Counted from the first letter of the stretch, positions 24,249 through 31,784 are shown. The stretch: DNA of 32,063 bases from an uncultured Gammaproteobacteria bacterium (GCA_913051785.1 CAJXCK010000020.1:1-32063); one strand, 5' to 3'. Numbers and translations are program-made. The notes: generated by a model not told the origin, from the letters alone.

Positions 24249-25270
24249 TGGACGTTGGCCAGTCGAGACGCTTTTATAGACAGGGTTACCTCAAGATTCC
24301 TGGCGTGATCCCACCCGAAAAAGTTTTCGCTGCGAGAAGAGAAATGTTTCTGCGTATGGGCTCTACGATTAATCAAATAGGACCCAGCGTAAGGTCCGGA
24401 AAGCTGGAGAAATTGGGCGAAACTGCGTGGTCTTTATTTAGTGCCAGTGAGGGAGAGATTTTTATTGATCTGTTCAATAAAACCGAACTGAAAAAAGTCC
24501 TTGAAAAAGCGTTGGGTTCTAGGGTGCTTCCGATACGGGCTGCTCAATTAGCAACCCTTTTCCCCGCTGACACCGGTGATTCCACCAACGAGTATGGTTA
24601 TTTAGATAAAGACACCCCGCACTATGGCTGGACAGGTCATCTGGATGGCCTTTGGAACGGGGGTATCGCGGTGCCTAGGGTTGGGAAGCGTTTGCGGGGT
24701 GAAAAGCTCAAGTCCTGGAATGCAAGCAAGAGCACCAATGGAGTGAACAAAACGAATCCTGAATTCAACGCAAACATTATGAATTTTACGGCTTTGGTGG
24801 GCGTCGCGTTGTCGGACCAGACCAGCCTCGGCTCGGGAAACCTCGGCGTGCTGAAGGGTGGACACCGACATATGGAGCGTTTTTTTAGTGATCAATTGGA
24901 AAAAGGTGGCCCTCTTGGTCCTGACGGGCCCGGTTGGGAAAGAGAAAATCGTAAGGCACCCAATGGGAGAGGGCTGGTTCACTATCCGAGAGCGGTCAGA
25001 AATTTGTATGCCAAACAAGCTGCTCGATCAGCCGATGGAGAACTATGGCCAAAACCCGACTTGCTGAAGTTGAAAGCTGGTGACGCCGTGATTGTTCATT
25101 CGCTGACACCTCACTCCGCGACACGGGTTTTCGGCGTCGAACCGAGGTTTATGGTGTATTTTCGATGTGTATCCGCGAGACGCCCTGAGCAGAATCTGCG
25201 AATTTATCCTGAGGCATTGTGCGACAGCTTACTGGAATGGCGCGGAGTTAAACGACACTTGGCTCGCTGA
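24248..25270 (+). CDS. Phytanoyl-CoA dioxygenase (PhyH)-family oxygenase
   Basis: A non-haem Fe(II)/2-oxoglutarate-dependent oxygenase of 340 residues. The N-terminal FYRQGYLKIPGVIPPEKVF is typical. The iron ligands are probably the His and Asp of WTGHLDGLW near the middle and the His of VIVHSLTPHSATRVFG, with the following Arg binding 2-oxoglutarate. PhyH enzymes hydroxylate carbon chains, often next to a carboxyl or CoA thioester. ATG 24248 is chosen because it overlaps the sulfatase stop and has GAGGAG about 7 nt before it; a longer frame from 24164 runs inside the sulfatase gene. Coupling suggests that desulfation and hydroxylation of the same compound are linked, although the two would work on opposite sides of the inner membrane. 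Confidence 0.85.
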   Translation: MDVGQSRRFYRQGYLKIPGVIPPEKVFAARREMFLRMGSTINQIGPSVRSGKLEKLGETAWSLFSASEGEIFIDLFNKTELKKVLEKALGSRVLPIRAAQLATLFPADTGDSTNEYGYLDKDTPHYGWTGHLDGLWNGGIAVPRVGKRLRGEKLKSWNASKSTNGVNKTNPEFNANIMNFTALVGVALSDQTSLGSGNLGVLKGGHRHMERFFSDQLEKGGPLGPDGPGWERENRKAPNGRGLVHYPRAVRNLYAKQAARSADGELWPKPDLLKLKAGDAVIVHSLTPHSATRVFGVEPRFMVYFRCVSARRPEQNLRIYPEALCDSLLEWRGVKRHLAR

Positions 25271-25322
25271 ATTTTGCTCCCAAACAGATGCTGATTACGA
25301 ACTAAGCTGGTTTTGGCGCATT

Positions 25323-25339
25323 TCTCTTAGCGTAAGAGA
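25323..25339. terminator. Hairpin between convergent genes
   Basis: TCTCTTA-GCG-TAAGAGA is a perfect 7-bp stem with a 3-nt loop, in the 106-bp gap between the convergent PhyH and cyclase genes. It is followed only by TTGTTG on the plus strand and has no clear T-run on either strand, so termination efficiency may be low. Confidence 0.4.
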
Positions 25340-25376
25340 TTGTTGATGCTTTAATGGAAAGATCACAGACAGAAAG

Positions 25377-26150
25377 TCATTCAATGATCGCTACGCAGCG
25401 GGTCCATCCAGCAGAGGCGTTTTTGATTTTTACTGGGAAGCAAGAAATCATAAAGCCGTGGTCTGGGAGCGATTCAAGATTGTGCAATTTTTCCATTTGC
25501 CAATAGGGTATTTCTCTTCCTGCTTTATGACCTTCCCATATCAAGCTCGGGTCACGATTTTTTGCCCACTTCTTGGCTGTGTGGTTGAAAGGTGCATCCC
25601 ATGACCAGCCGTCGGTACCAACCACTCTGACGCCACGCTCTGTTAAATACATGGTAGCTTCACGCCCCATTCCACAGCCGGCGTCAACGTAACCAGGCTC
25701 GCCGAAGATTCCGCCTGCCCGGGTGTTGACGACCACAATATCGAGGGGCTCAAGCTCATGCTCGATTCTTGTGAGCTCTTTTTCGATATCATCTGCAGTC
25801 ACTAAGTAACCATCTTCAAAATGTCTAAAATCCAGCTTCACGCCAGGTTTCAAGCAGTATTCTAGAGGAGTTTCATCAATTGTAGGTGCCCGCTCCTTTC
25901 CATAGTTTGTAGTGGAGTGAAAATGCCATGGCGCGTCCATGTGGGTGCCGTTGTGCGTTGAGAGGTTGATACTTTCTACGGCCCAGCCTTCGCCATCCGG
26001 TAGCTCCTCAGGTTTAAGGCCCGGGAAAAAGTGAGATAGCCCACCAGCGGTTTGATGGTGAGTGAGGTAATTAACCTTCGGACTGCCGCCAGGGTGATCA
26101 GTGTGTTCATTATTTTCTATGTGCACAGATAAATCGATATAAGTAGCCAC
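25377..26150 (-). CDS. Cyclase-family metal-dependent hydrolase (kynurenine formamidase-like)
   Basis: A 257-residue protein of the cyclase/KynB family. The hallmark metal site HNGTHMDAPWHF is at residues 66-77 of the protein started here, giving His66, His70, Asp72 and His76. Family members hydrolyse amide, ester or enol-ester bonds, for example N-formylkynurenine or cyclic diketones. I chose GTG 26150: AAGGAG lies 7 nt before it, whereas an upstream in-frame GTG (26165) would place that same ribosome binding site inside the coding region. It is followed downstream by nothing on its strand; upstream, 118 bp away, a second SMP-30 gene lies on the same strand. A ring-opening or lactone-opening role is an inference. 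Confidence 0.85.
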   Translation of the reverse strand: MATYIDLSVHIENNEHTDHPGGSPKVNYLTHHQTAGGLSHFFPGLKPEELPDGEGWAVESINLSTHNGTHMDAPWHFHSTTNYGKERAPTIDETPLEYCLKPGVKLDFRHFEDGYLVTADDIEKELTRIEHELEPLDIVVVNTRAGGIFGEPGYVDAGCGMGREATMYLTERGVRVVGTDGWSWDAPFNHTAKKWAKNRDPSLIWEGHKAGREIPYWQMEKLHNLESLPDHGFMISCFPVKIKNASAGWTRCVAIIE

Positions 26151-26268
26151 CCTCTTCTCCTTCACTAAGACTACTAATTATCGTAACACCACGTTACTAC
26201 GCTTCAAGGTGAGCAACGTCTTTTACTTTGGTTAACTCAAAAAGCGGCGTCAGAGTTTTATTGAAAGC

Positions 26269-27165
26269 TTACGACAAGATGTCTAAAGAGCCTTCGGAGT
26301 TTCTGAAGATGCCGTCATAAAAATACGGAACCTCTGCAATTCCTTTGATAGGAGAGTCATAGACAAATACATGGCCGGCCATGGGCTCCTTTGCCCGATC
26401 GTGACTGGCGCTCGTGATGAATAGTTTTGACAATTTGGGGCCGCCGAAAGTCAAGCTGGTTGGTCTGCTGACTGGCAGATCGATGGTTATATCTACTCTC
26501 TTATCTGGGGTATATCGAACAACCCGGCTGCCGTCCCATTTTGCACTCCAAACTCCGCCCTCAGAATCTACGGTTAATCCGTCGGGAGCGCATTCGGTGT
26601 CCTCTGCGAAGATTTGTTGGTTGGTTATTTTTTTTCCGTCAAACTCAAATGAGTAAATCGTCTTTTTCCCTGAGTCGGTGTAATAAATTGTGGTGTTGTC
26701 GGGGCTCCAACCGATACCATTCGAAGTCATGATGCCATCAAGCAGTTTTATCACTTTTCCAGAGTTGTCCAGTCGGTAAAGGCTACCCGTGGGCTCTTTA
26801 TCCTCTTTGTGCTTGCTCCCGAACCAGAAATTTCCGGTCCTGTCGCATTTGCCATCGTTGAATAGATTGTTTGTTTGGGACTCCTCTAGGGGAGCGAGGT
26901 GTTCAGTTCGATTTTCCTTGAGATGTAGTAAGTGCACTCCATCAGACAGGGCTACAAGCCCGACGTCCGTGTGGTGAGTTTTAACAAAACAGCCAACCTT
27001 ATCTTTAAGTCGCCATGTGTTCTGGGTGCCAGTGTTGTAGTCCCATTTGAAAACGTACTTGCTTAAGATATCCACCCGCCATAAGACTTGCTCTTTGTGA
27101 CACCACCAGGGACTTTCGCCCAGGATGTCTCGGCTTGGGATGGCAACTGAGAGAGGAGATCGCAT
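26269..27165 (-). CDS. SMP-30/gluconolactonase-family protein, second copy
   Basis: A 298-residue regucalcin-like beta-propeller. It carries ILGESPWWCHKEQVLWRVDI (with the metal-binding Glu), TNNLFNDGKCDRTGNFWFGS (Asn and the turn equivalent to PDG), SNGIGWSPDNTTIYYTDS, and APDGLTVDSEGGVW with the conserved Asp. The spacing follows the regucalcin/animal SMP-30 pattern more closely than the first copy at 20593. It probably hydrolyses a sugar or other lactone in the cytosol. The ribosome binding site is weak. It is transcribed divergently from the VOC-BVMO genes; a Baeyer-Villiger oxygenase makes esters or lactones, so a lactonase alongside is suggestive. Confidence 0.87.
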   Translation of the reverse strand: MRSPLSVAIPSRDILGESPWWCHKEQVLWRVDILSKYVFKWDYNTGTQNTWRLKDKVGCFVKTHHTDVGLVALSDGVHLLHLKENRTEHLAPLEESQTNNLFNDGKCDRTGNFWFGSKHKEDKEPTGSLYRLDNSGKVIKLLDGIMTSNGIGWSPDNTTIYYTDSGKKTIYSFEFDGKKITNQQIFAEDTECAPDGLTVDSEGGVWSAKWDGSRVVRYTPDKRVDITIDLPVSRPTSLTFGGPKLSKLFITSASHDRAKEPMAGHVFVYDSPIKGIAEVPYFYDGIFRNSEGSLDILS

Positions 27166-27284
27166 GGAATTGTGTCTGGTTTTTAGGTTGGCTTAGCATA
27201 CCAACTCAAAGGAATAAATGGTGACTACCGTGCTAGCCAGTCTGTACGTTTCAAACTAAGATGGAAGAGCGTGAAGGGGGGACT

Positions 27285-27836
27285 ATGTCTAGAAAAGTAG
27301 ATGAAAAAAAAGAAGTCAAACTAGCGAAATTTGCTCATTTTGTTCTTCGAGCAAAAGATCTGGATAAATCGGTCGCTTGGTACAAAACCGTCCTAGGGCT
27401 TGACGTTCAGCATAAAAACCCGATGTTGGTCTTTTTGACTTACGATGATGAACATCATCGACTGGCCATTGTGCAAGCTCAAAACAAGGATGATCTACCC
27501 AAAGGCGCACCCGGAGTGGACCATGTAGCCTATACCCTGGACTCGTTAGAGGACTTGTTGGTGTTGTATAAGCGATTGAAGAATGAGGGGATTTTGCCGG
27601 TGTGGCCGATCAACCACGGGCTAACAACATCGTTATATTATGAGGATCCCGACGGCATACGCGTAGAATTTCAAGTTGAAAATTTTGAAACCAAGGAAGA
27701 ATTAAACGCTTATATCAGAGGAGAGTCCTTTGCTGAAAATCCCGTTGGAGTCAATTTCGACCCAGAAAAGCTGATCGAGCGATTTGAAAACGGTGATGCT
27801 ATTGAGGAGCTTGTCCAATTAGGCTCTGCCTCGTAG
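27285..27836 (+). CDS. VOC-family metalloenzyme (extradiol dioxygenase/glyoxalase-like)
   Basis: A vicinal-oxygen-chelate protein of 183 residues from ATG 27285. Two beta-alpha-beta-beta-beta modules are visible: module 1 around FAHFVLRAKDLDKSVAWY and module 2 around GVDHVAYTLDSLEDLLVLY, ending in YYEDPDGIRVEFQVENF. Likely metal ligands are His18, His80 and Glu128, the 2-His-1-Glu set of extradiol dioxygenases. At this size it is a single-domain enzyme related to biphenyl-diol dioxygenase C-terminal domains. I chose ATG 27285 because GAAGGGGGG (27273-27281) lies just before it; an ATG at 27261 would give eight more residues with no ribosome binding site. The Baeyer-Villiger-type gene follows after 14 bp. 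Confidence 0.83.
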   Translation: MSRKVDEKKEVKLAKFAHFVLRAKDLDKSVAWYKTVLGLDVQHKNPMLVFLTYDDEHHRLAIVQAQNKDDLPKGAPGVDHVAYTLDSLEDLLVLYKRLKNEGILPVWPINHGLTTSLYYEDPDGIRVEFQVENFETKEELNAYIRGESFAENPVGVNFDPEKLIERFENGDAIEELVQLGSAS

Positions 27837-27850
27837 GAGCTGTCCAGGAA

Positions 27851-29482
27851 ATGGAAAAATTTGACTTAGTCATTGTAGGAGCGGGCTTTGCTGGCATGTA
27901 TGGTTTGCACAAGTTTCGCGAGAAAGGACTTCGGGTAAGGGTATTCGAAGCGGGGACTGATGTCGGGGGGACTTGGTATTGGAATCGTTACCCTGGCGCA
28001 AGATGCGATGTACCCAGTATTGAATATTCTTTTGGCTTCTCAGATGAGCTTGAGCAAGAGTGGGACTGGCCGGAAGTCTTTTCTGCACAACCGGATATTT
28101 TGAAATACGCAAACCATGTAGCGGATCGGTTTGGACTGAGAGAAGACATCGAGTTCAACTCTCGGGTAACCGAGGTGCGTTTTGTAGAAGAAGAGGGTTT
28201 GTGGGAAATAGCTATTGATCAAGAAACCCGATGCCGCGCTAAATATTGTGTCATGGCTACTGGTTGCCTTTCCGTGCCGAATACACCTTCATTGGAGGGG
28301 GCCGATAGTTTTGAAGGACAGGTTTTACATACAGGCAGGTGGCCCAAGGAGGCTGTAGACCTATCGAAAAAACAGGTGGGAGTGATTGGCACCGGGAGTT
28401 CTGGTGTACAAGCGATTCCTGAGTTGGCCAAGCAGTCAGAGCATCTTTTTGTATACCAGAGATCAGCTGTATATACGGTTCCTGCAAATCGCAAGGCAAT
28501 GCGGGAGGAGGTCCAGGCAGAATTCAGAAAGAATTACCGGCAAATTAGAGAGCTGCAGCAGCTTAATTTTGGTGGCGTCTCTAATTTCAGGTTAACTGAG
28601 AGCGTGAAGCGGGCTGTTTCTAAGGAGAAACAAACGGCGAGACCGTCAAAAATTCTTGAGCTCAACGAAGAGACGCTTAAGCAGATGATAAAAGAACAAG
28701 GACTAGGAGTTCTTTTATCATTTACTGATGTTTACTCCGATATGCGAGCTAATGAGATTGCCAATCAATTATTTAGAGAAGAAATCTCTAGCATAGTAAA
28801 GAAAGAGGCTGTTGCCAGTAGCCTTTTGCCTAAAGATTATGGTCTGGGATGCAAAAGGCAGGTCTTAGATAGAGACTATTACGAGACCTTTAATCGTTCG
28901 GATGTGACACTGATCGATTTAGAAAAAACGCCTATAGAGAGAATTTCGCCCAAGGGCATCGTGACCGGAGATTCTGAGCAATCGTTGGACGTCATAATTT
29001 ACGCGACGGGGTTTGATGCGATGACGGGTGCTCTTCTTAAATCGAATATTATTGGTAGACAAGGCAAAACCCTCAAAGAAAAGTGGCAATTTGGGCCGGA
29101 AGCTTATCTGGGACTGCAGATCGCCGGTTTCCCTAATTTATTTACCGTGACTGGTCCAGGTAGTCCTTCAGTTCTCTGTAACATGTTAGTCGCGATCGAG
29201 CAGCATATTGACTGGATTGCAGACTGTATCGGCTATTTGGATGCTAATGGATTTTCTTCGATTGAGCCTACATGTGCGGCCGAGCAGGATTGGATTGCCC
29301 ATGTCAATCAGGTTGCGGAGGGGACTATGTATACGGCGCCAAGTTGTAATTCGTGGTACCTCGGAGCCAATATTCCTGGCAAGCCGAGGATATTTATGCC
29401 CTATGTGGGAGGATTTCCCCAATACAAATCCAGGTGTGATGCGATTGTTAAAAATCATTACGAGGGTTTTGTCATTTCCTAA
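27851..29482 (+). CDS. Baeyer-Villiger-type flavin monooxygenase
   Basis: A 543-residue FAD- and NADPH-dependent monooxygenase of the cyclohexanone-monooxygenase class. The FAD-binding GAGFAG is at residues 10-15, VGGTWYWNRYPGARCDVP follows near 38-55, and the Baeyer-Villiger fingerprint F-x-G-x-x-x-H-x-x-x-W-P is complete (Phe154, Gly156, His160, Trp164, Pro165). A second Rossmann loop (GTGSSG, 180-185) binds NADPH. These features indicate conversion of a ketone into an ester or lactone; the substrate (cyclic, aryl or steroid-like ketone) cannot be read off. It is 14 bp after the VOC gene and is followed by an intrinsic terminator at 29520-29546 and then the second thiolase-like gene. AGGA sits very close to the ATG, so the upstream GGAG may also be used. 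Confidence 0.92.
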   Translation: MEKFDLVIVGAGFAGMYGLHKFREKGLRVRVFEAGTDVGGTWYWNRYPGARCDVPSIEYSFGFSDELEQEWDWPEVFSAQPDILKYANHVADRFGLREDIEFNSRVTEVRFVEEEGLWEIAIDQETRCRAKYCVMATGCLSVPNTPSLEGADSFEGQVLHTGRWPKEAVDLSKKQVGVIGTGSSGVQAIPELAKQSEHLFVYQRSAVYTVPANRKAMREEVQAEFRKNYRQIRELQQLNFGGVSNFRLTESVKRAVSKEKQTARPSKILELNEETLKQMIKEQGLGVLLSFTDVYSDMRANEIANQLFREEISSIVKKEAVASSLLPKDYGLGCKRQVLDRDYYETFNRSDVTLIDLEKTPIERISPKGIVTGDSEQSLDVIIYATGFDAMTGALLKSNIIGRQGKTLKEKWQFGPEAYLGLQIAGFPNLFTVTGPGSPSVLCNMLVAIEQHIDWIADCIGYLDANGFSSIEPTCAAEQDWIAHVNQVAEGTMYTAPSCNSWYLGANIPGKPRIFMPYVGGFPQYKSRCDAIVKNHYEGFVIS

Positions 29483-29519
29483 TATCTCAATAGGCAATGG
29501 ATAAGCTGTATGGCGGGTA

Positions 29520-29546
29520 ACTTCTGTTTTCGAACAGAGGTTTTTT
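29520..29546 (+). terminator. Strong intrinsic terminator (UUCG loop)
   Basis: ACTTCTGTT (29520-29528) and AACAGAGGT (29533-29541) form a 9-bp stem with one G-T wobble, capped by the extra-stable TTCG tetraloop, and run straight into TTTTT (29542-29546). It lies 37 nt after the Baeyer-Villiger gene and only 13 nt before the thiolase-like ATG, which is an unusual place for a stand-alone terminator. Confidence 0.85.
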
Positions 29547-29559
29547 CAAAGGAAAGTAG

Positions 29560-30813
29560 ATGGTGCAAGAGATAAATTCTTCAACGGAAAAATACCTGAG
29601 AGGTAAGTACTCAATTGTCGGAGTCGGCGAAACCGGTTATACCAGAGGCTCTGGAGTAACTACCCGAGTGCTTGGTACGAGGGCGGTGCGTGCTGCTGTT
29701 GAGGATTCGGGGCTGGCTATGTCTGACGTCGACGGTATGCTCTCTTATAGCTTTAATGACTCGACGCCATCTCCAACGATAGCAGGCGATTTAGGCATGC
29801 GCCTTAATTTCCATATGGACGTTTATGGTGGAGGCTCCAGCATTGAGGCTTTGGTGGGTATCGCGATCGGGGTGATCGAGGCGGGTATGTGTAAGACCGT
29901 TGTTATTTATCGCGCAATGAATGGTTTTAGCCAGGTCAGGATAGGTGGTACTGGTCGTGGCGGGCAATCGTCAATATCGGGTGATGGTTTATTTACCCGG
30001 GGAATCGGTTTAATGAGTGCCGGACAAATGTTTTGTCACACGTTTATGCGGCACATGTATGATTACGGTACCACCCCGGAACAAGTCGCAAGTGTAAAAA
30101 GTATCCATTCGGAACATGCGTCAAATAACCCTAAGGCCTTTTATAAAAACCGGGTCAGCGTAGATGATGTGCTTGCGAGCAGGATGATCGTGAAACCTTT
30201 GCATTTACTCGATTGTTGCGTTGAAACCGACAATGGCACGGCGATCGTGGTGACCAGCACTGATAGAGCTAAGGACTGTAAACATGTACCAGCTGTTATC
30301 CAGGCTGTGGTTGGGCGCTGTATGAAGCCTAGATCTGACATGCATTATCAGTCAGGACCCATCTCAACCGTAGCCGGTCATTATGCGAAAGATTTATTGT
30401 GGCCAAATGCCGGTGTGGGCCCTGAGGATATTGATGTGACTGGCTCGTATGACGCTTTTACGTTTACCACCATGTTGCAGTTGGAGGATTATGGTTTTTG
30501 TAAAAAAGGAGAAGGTGGAGATTACGTAAGCTCTGGTGTCATTCGACTGGGAGGCGAACGGCCTAACAATACTAGCGGAGGGCATTTGTGTGAGGGTTAT
30601 ACCCATGGGATTAACATGGTTATTGAGAACGTAAGGCAACTACGTCACGACGTCGATGATTATTGTCCACGAGATGCCAATGGTGTCGTGCAGCATAGTT
30701 ATGATTACAGTGAAGGAGGTTGTCGACAGGTCAAGGACGTTGAGCTTACCGCTAACTTGGGTTGGGGCACCCCAGGGATGGGTTCAGCGATGGTAATGGC
30801 AAGGGGCACTTAG
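29560..30813 (+). CDS. Thiolase-like protein (SCPx/Ltp2 type), second copy
   Basis: A thiolase-superfamily protein of 417 residues. The N-terminus has KYSIVGVGETGYTRGSG, and the following region aligns by eye with the first copy at 10092-11234. At the position of the thiolase nucleophile it reads YGGGSSIEAL, with no Cys, whereas the first copy has GGCSF. The late loop is NTSGGHLCEGYTHG. Loss of the nucleophile would fit an Ltp2-like aldolase, which does not use thiolase chemistry, or a non-catalytic role. AAAGGAAAG lies before the ATG. The DUF35 gene starts 2 nt after its stop, so the two proteins probably form a complex. An intrinsic terminator lies directly upstream. Confidence 0.87.
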   Translation: MVQEINSSTEKYLRGKYSIVGVGETGYTRGSGVTTRVLGTRAVRAAVEDSGLAMSDVDGMLSYSFNDSTPSPTIAGDLGMRLNFHMDVYGGGSSIEALVGIAIGVIEAGMCKTVVIYRAMNGFSQVRIGGTGRGGQSSISGDGLFTRGIGLMSAGQMFCHTFMRHMYDYGTTPEQVASVKSIHSEHASNNPKAFYKNRVSVDDVLASRMIVKPLHLLDCCVETDNGTAIVVTSTDRAKDCKHVPAVIQAVVGRCMKPRSDMHYQSGPISTVAGHYAKDLLWPNAGVGPEDIDVTGSYDAFTFTTMLQLEDYGFCKKGEGGDYVSSGVIRLGGERPNNTSGGHLCEGYTHGINMVIENVRQLRHDVDDYCPRDANGVVQHSYDYSEGGCRQVKDVELTANLGWGTPGMGSAMVMARGT

Positions 30814-30815
30814 TT

Positions 30816-31337
30816 ATGGGTCTAAGTGGTGAGTATCTTGGAATGCCTGTACTGATTGATGATCTAGACAAAGACAATCAGGCATTTTACCGATACTGCG
30901 GACAGAATGAGCTTAGGGTTCAAGAGTGTCTCGACTGTCGGTTAAAGAGGTTGCCACCTACTTCCGCATGTCCTTTTTGTGCCTCTGAGCGGGTGCAATG
31001 GAGTCCAGTGAGTGGGAGAGGGACAGTTTACTCATATGGCGAGGTTCATCACGCGATACAAGGAGCATTTAGATCACACGTACCTTACCACCTGCTGCTA
31101 GTAGAACTGGATGAACAGAAAGATATTCCGAATCAATACGATGGTCTTAGATTACAAGGTAATCTTGCGGAAGTTGATGGGAGTCTGGCTACCAGTGAGA
31201 CGGTAAAGCGGGTTGGTATTGGCACGAGAGTAAAGGTGAGCTTTAAACAAATGGGAGATCAGATAGCGATGCCTTTATGGGTAATTGATGAAGACTCAAC
31301 GCAGCCCGAAGCCCCCTGGCGCTATCCCATTGAATGA
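30816..31337 (+). CDS. Zn-ribbon/OB-fold DUF35 protein, second copy
   Basis: A 173-residue DUF35 protein. The zinc ribbon has CLDC and CPFC (about residues 37-40 and 53-56), PPTSACPFC being typical, and the OB-fold starts with GRGTVYSYGEVHHAIQ. ATG 30816 is preferred because AAGGGG (30801-30806) lies 9 nt before it; a longer frame from 30762 runs inside the thiolase-like gene. It follows the thiolase-like gene by 2 bp and would be its partner. Its 3' end overlaps the end of the convergent selenoprotein gene by 16 bp. Confidence 0.85.
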   Translation: MGLSGEYLGMPVLIDDLDKDNQAFYRYCGQNELRVQECLDCRLKRLPPTSACPFCASERVQWSPVSGRGTVYSYGEVHHAIQGAFRSHVPYHLLLVELDEQKDIPNQYDGLRLQGNLAEVDGSLATSETVKRVGIGTRVKVSFKQMGDQIAMPLWVIDEDSTQPEAPWRYPIE

Positions 31338-31555
31338 TCTGATCTGATTTTCTGAATTAGAGAATCTTCGTTTGGAAATTCACCCGTATCGCTTTTTGAA
31401 TAAATGAGTTTTCCTGACAGTTCAACATCAAAAACCCCATTGCTACCTTTGATTAAATCCGTTTCCAGGTTTAAGGAAGCTGTTAATTTTTCAGCCAAAC
31501 TGACTGCCATTGGTTCATAGTTTCACTGAACGCAATAAGTGATGCTGGCCTTCAT
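31322..31555 (-). CDS. SelW/Rdx-family selenoprotein (TGA read as selenocysteine)
   Basis: From ATG 31555 the frame gives MKASITYCVQ, then an in-frame TGA (31525-31523), then NYEPMAVSLAEKL and on to a TAG stop at 31322-31324: 77 residues if TGA is selenocysteine (U). This yields a C-x-x-U redox motif at residues 8-11 in the context Y-C-x-x-U-x-Y-x-P, matching SelW-like proteins. The C-terminal half (GVFDVELSGKLIYSKS, then TGEFP) is the Rdx-family core. Without readthrough only a headless 62-residue fragment from ATG 31510 remains, lacking the active site. AGGGGA lies about 5 nt before ATG 31555, whereas 31510 has no ribosome binding site. SelW-like proteins are thioredoxin-fold redox proteins thought to act with glutathione or other thiols. 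The gene is convergent with the DUF35 gene and divergent from slyX. Other reading: a pseudogene with a TGA for TGC/TGT mutation. The organism would need selA, selB, selC and selD elsewhere. Confidence 0.82.
31497..31525 (-). promoter_or_regulatory. Candidate bacterial SECIS hairpin
   Basis: On the minus strand, starting at the TGA, AAAC (31523-31520) pairs with GTTT (31500-31497). After a 2-nt bulge, TGA (31517-31515) pairs with TCA (31503-31501), leaving an 11-nt apical loop with two adjacent G. Bacterial SelB recognises a hairpin just 3' of the UGA whose loop lies about 15-35 nt on and contains G; this fits in position but is a hand-drawn fold, and the stem is short. Confidence 0.4.
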
Positions 31556-31688
31556 ATTTTCCCCTACCCCTGATTCTTGTTGCTAATAAGAGTGAGTGTT
31601 TTTTATGTTTGAGCAACATTAACATAGTGGCTTTCGAAATTCGTAACTGAGAATCGGTTTTCGAGACTAACTGAGTAACCCAAATATT

Positions 31689-31704
31689 CAGATTCTTGAA
31701 TCTG
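31689..31704. promoter_or_regulatory. Dyad in the selenoprotein-slyX intergenic region
   Basis: CAGATTC-TT-GAATCTG is a perfect 7-2-7 dyad, 81 bp before slyX and 134 bp before the selenoprotein start, in a 229-bp divergent region. It could be an operator; nothing else recognisable is in this gap. Confidence 0.3.
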
Positions 31705-31784
31705 ACCTTTGCATCAGTACAAATGGTTTGGCAACTCAAGAATCGAGTTAAAAAACTTACTACACAAATTTGGAGAATTGCCCT

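Noticed and set aside
26150-26165. GTG 26165 as the start of the cyclase-family gene
   Set aside because: It would put the strong AAGGAG motif inside the coding region; GTG 26150 is correctly spaced from that motif.
31322-31510. A 62-residue protein starting after the TGA
   Set aside because: It lacks the redox motif and a ribosome binding site; the read-through version explains the family match fully.
31515-31739. A 74-codon minus-strand frame over the selenoprotein start and the intergenic region
   Set aside because: It runs in a different frame across the selenoprotein ribosome binding site and start, is of low-complexity basic composition and resembles no family.
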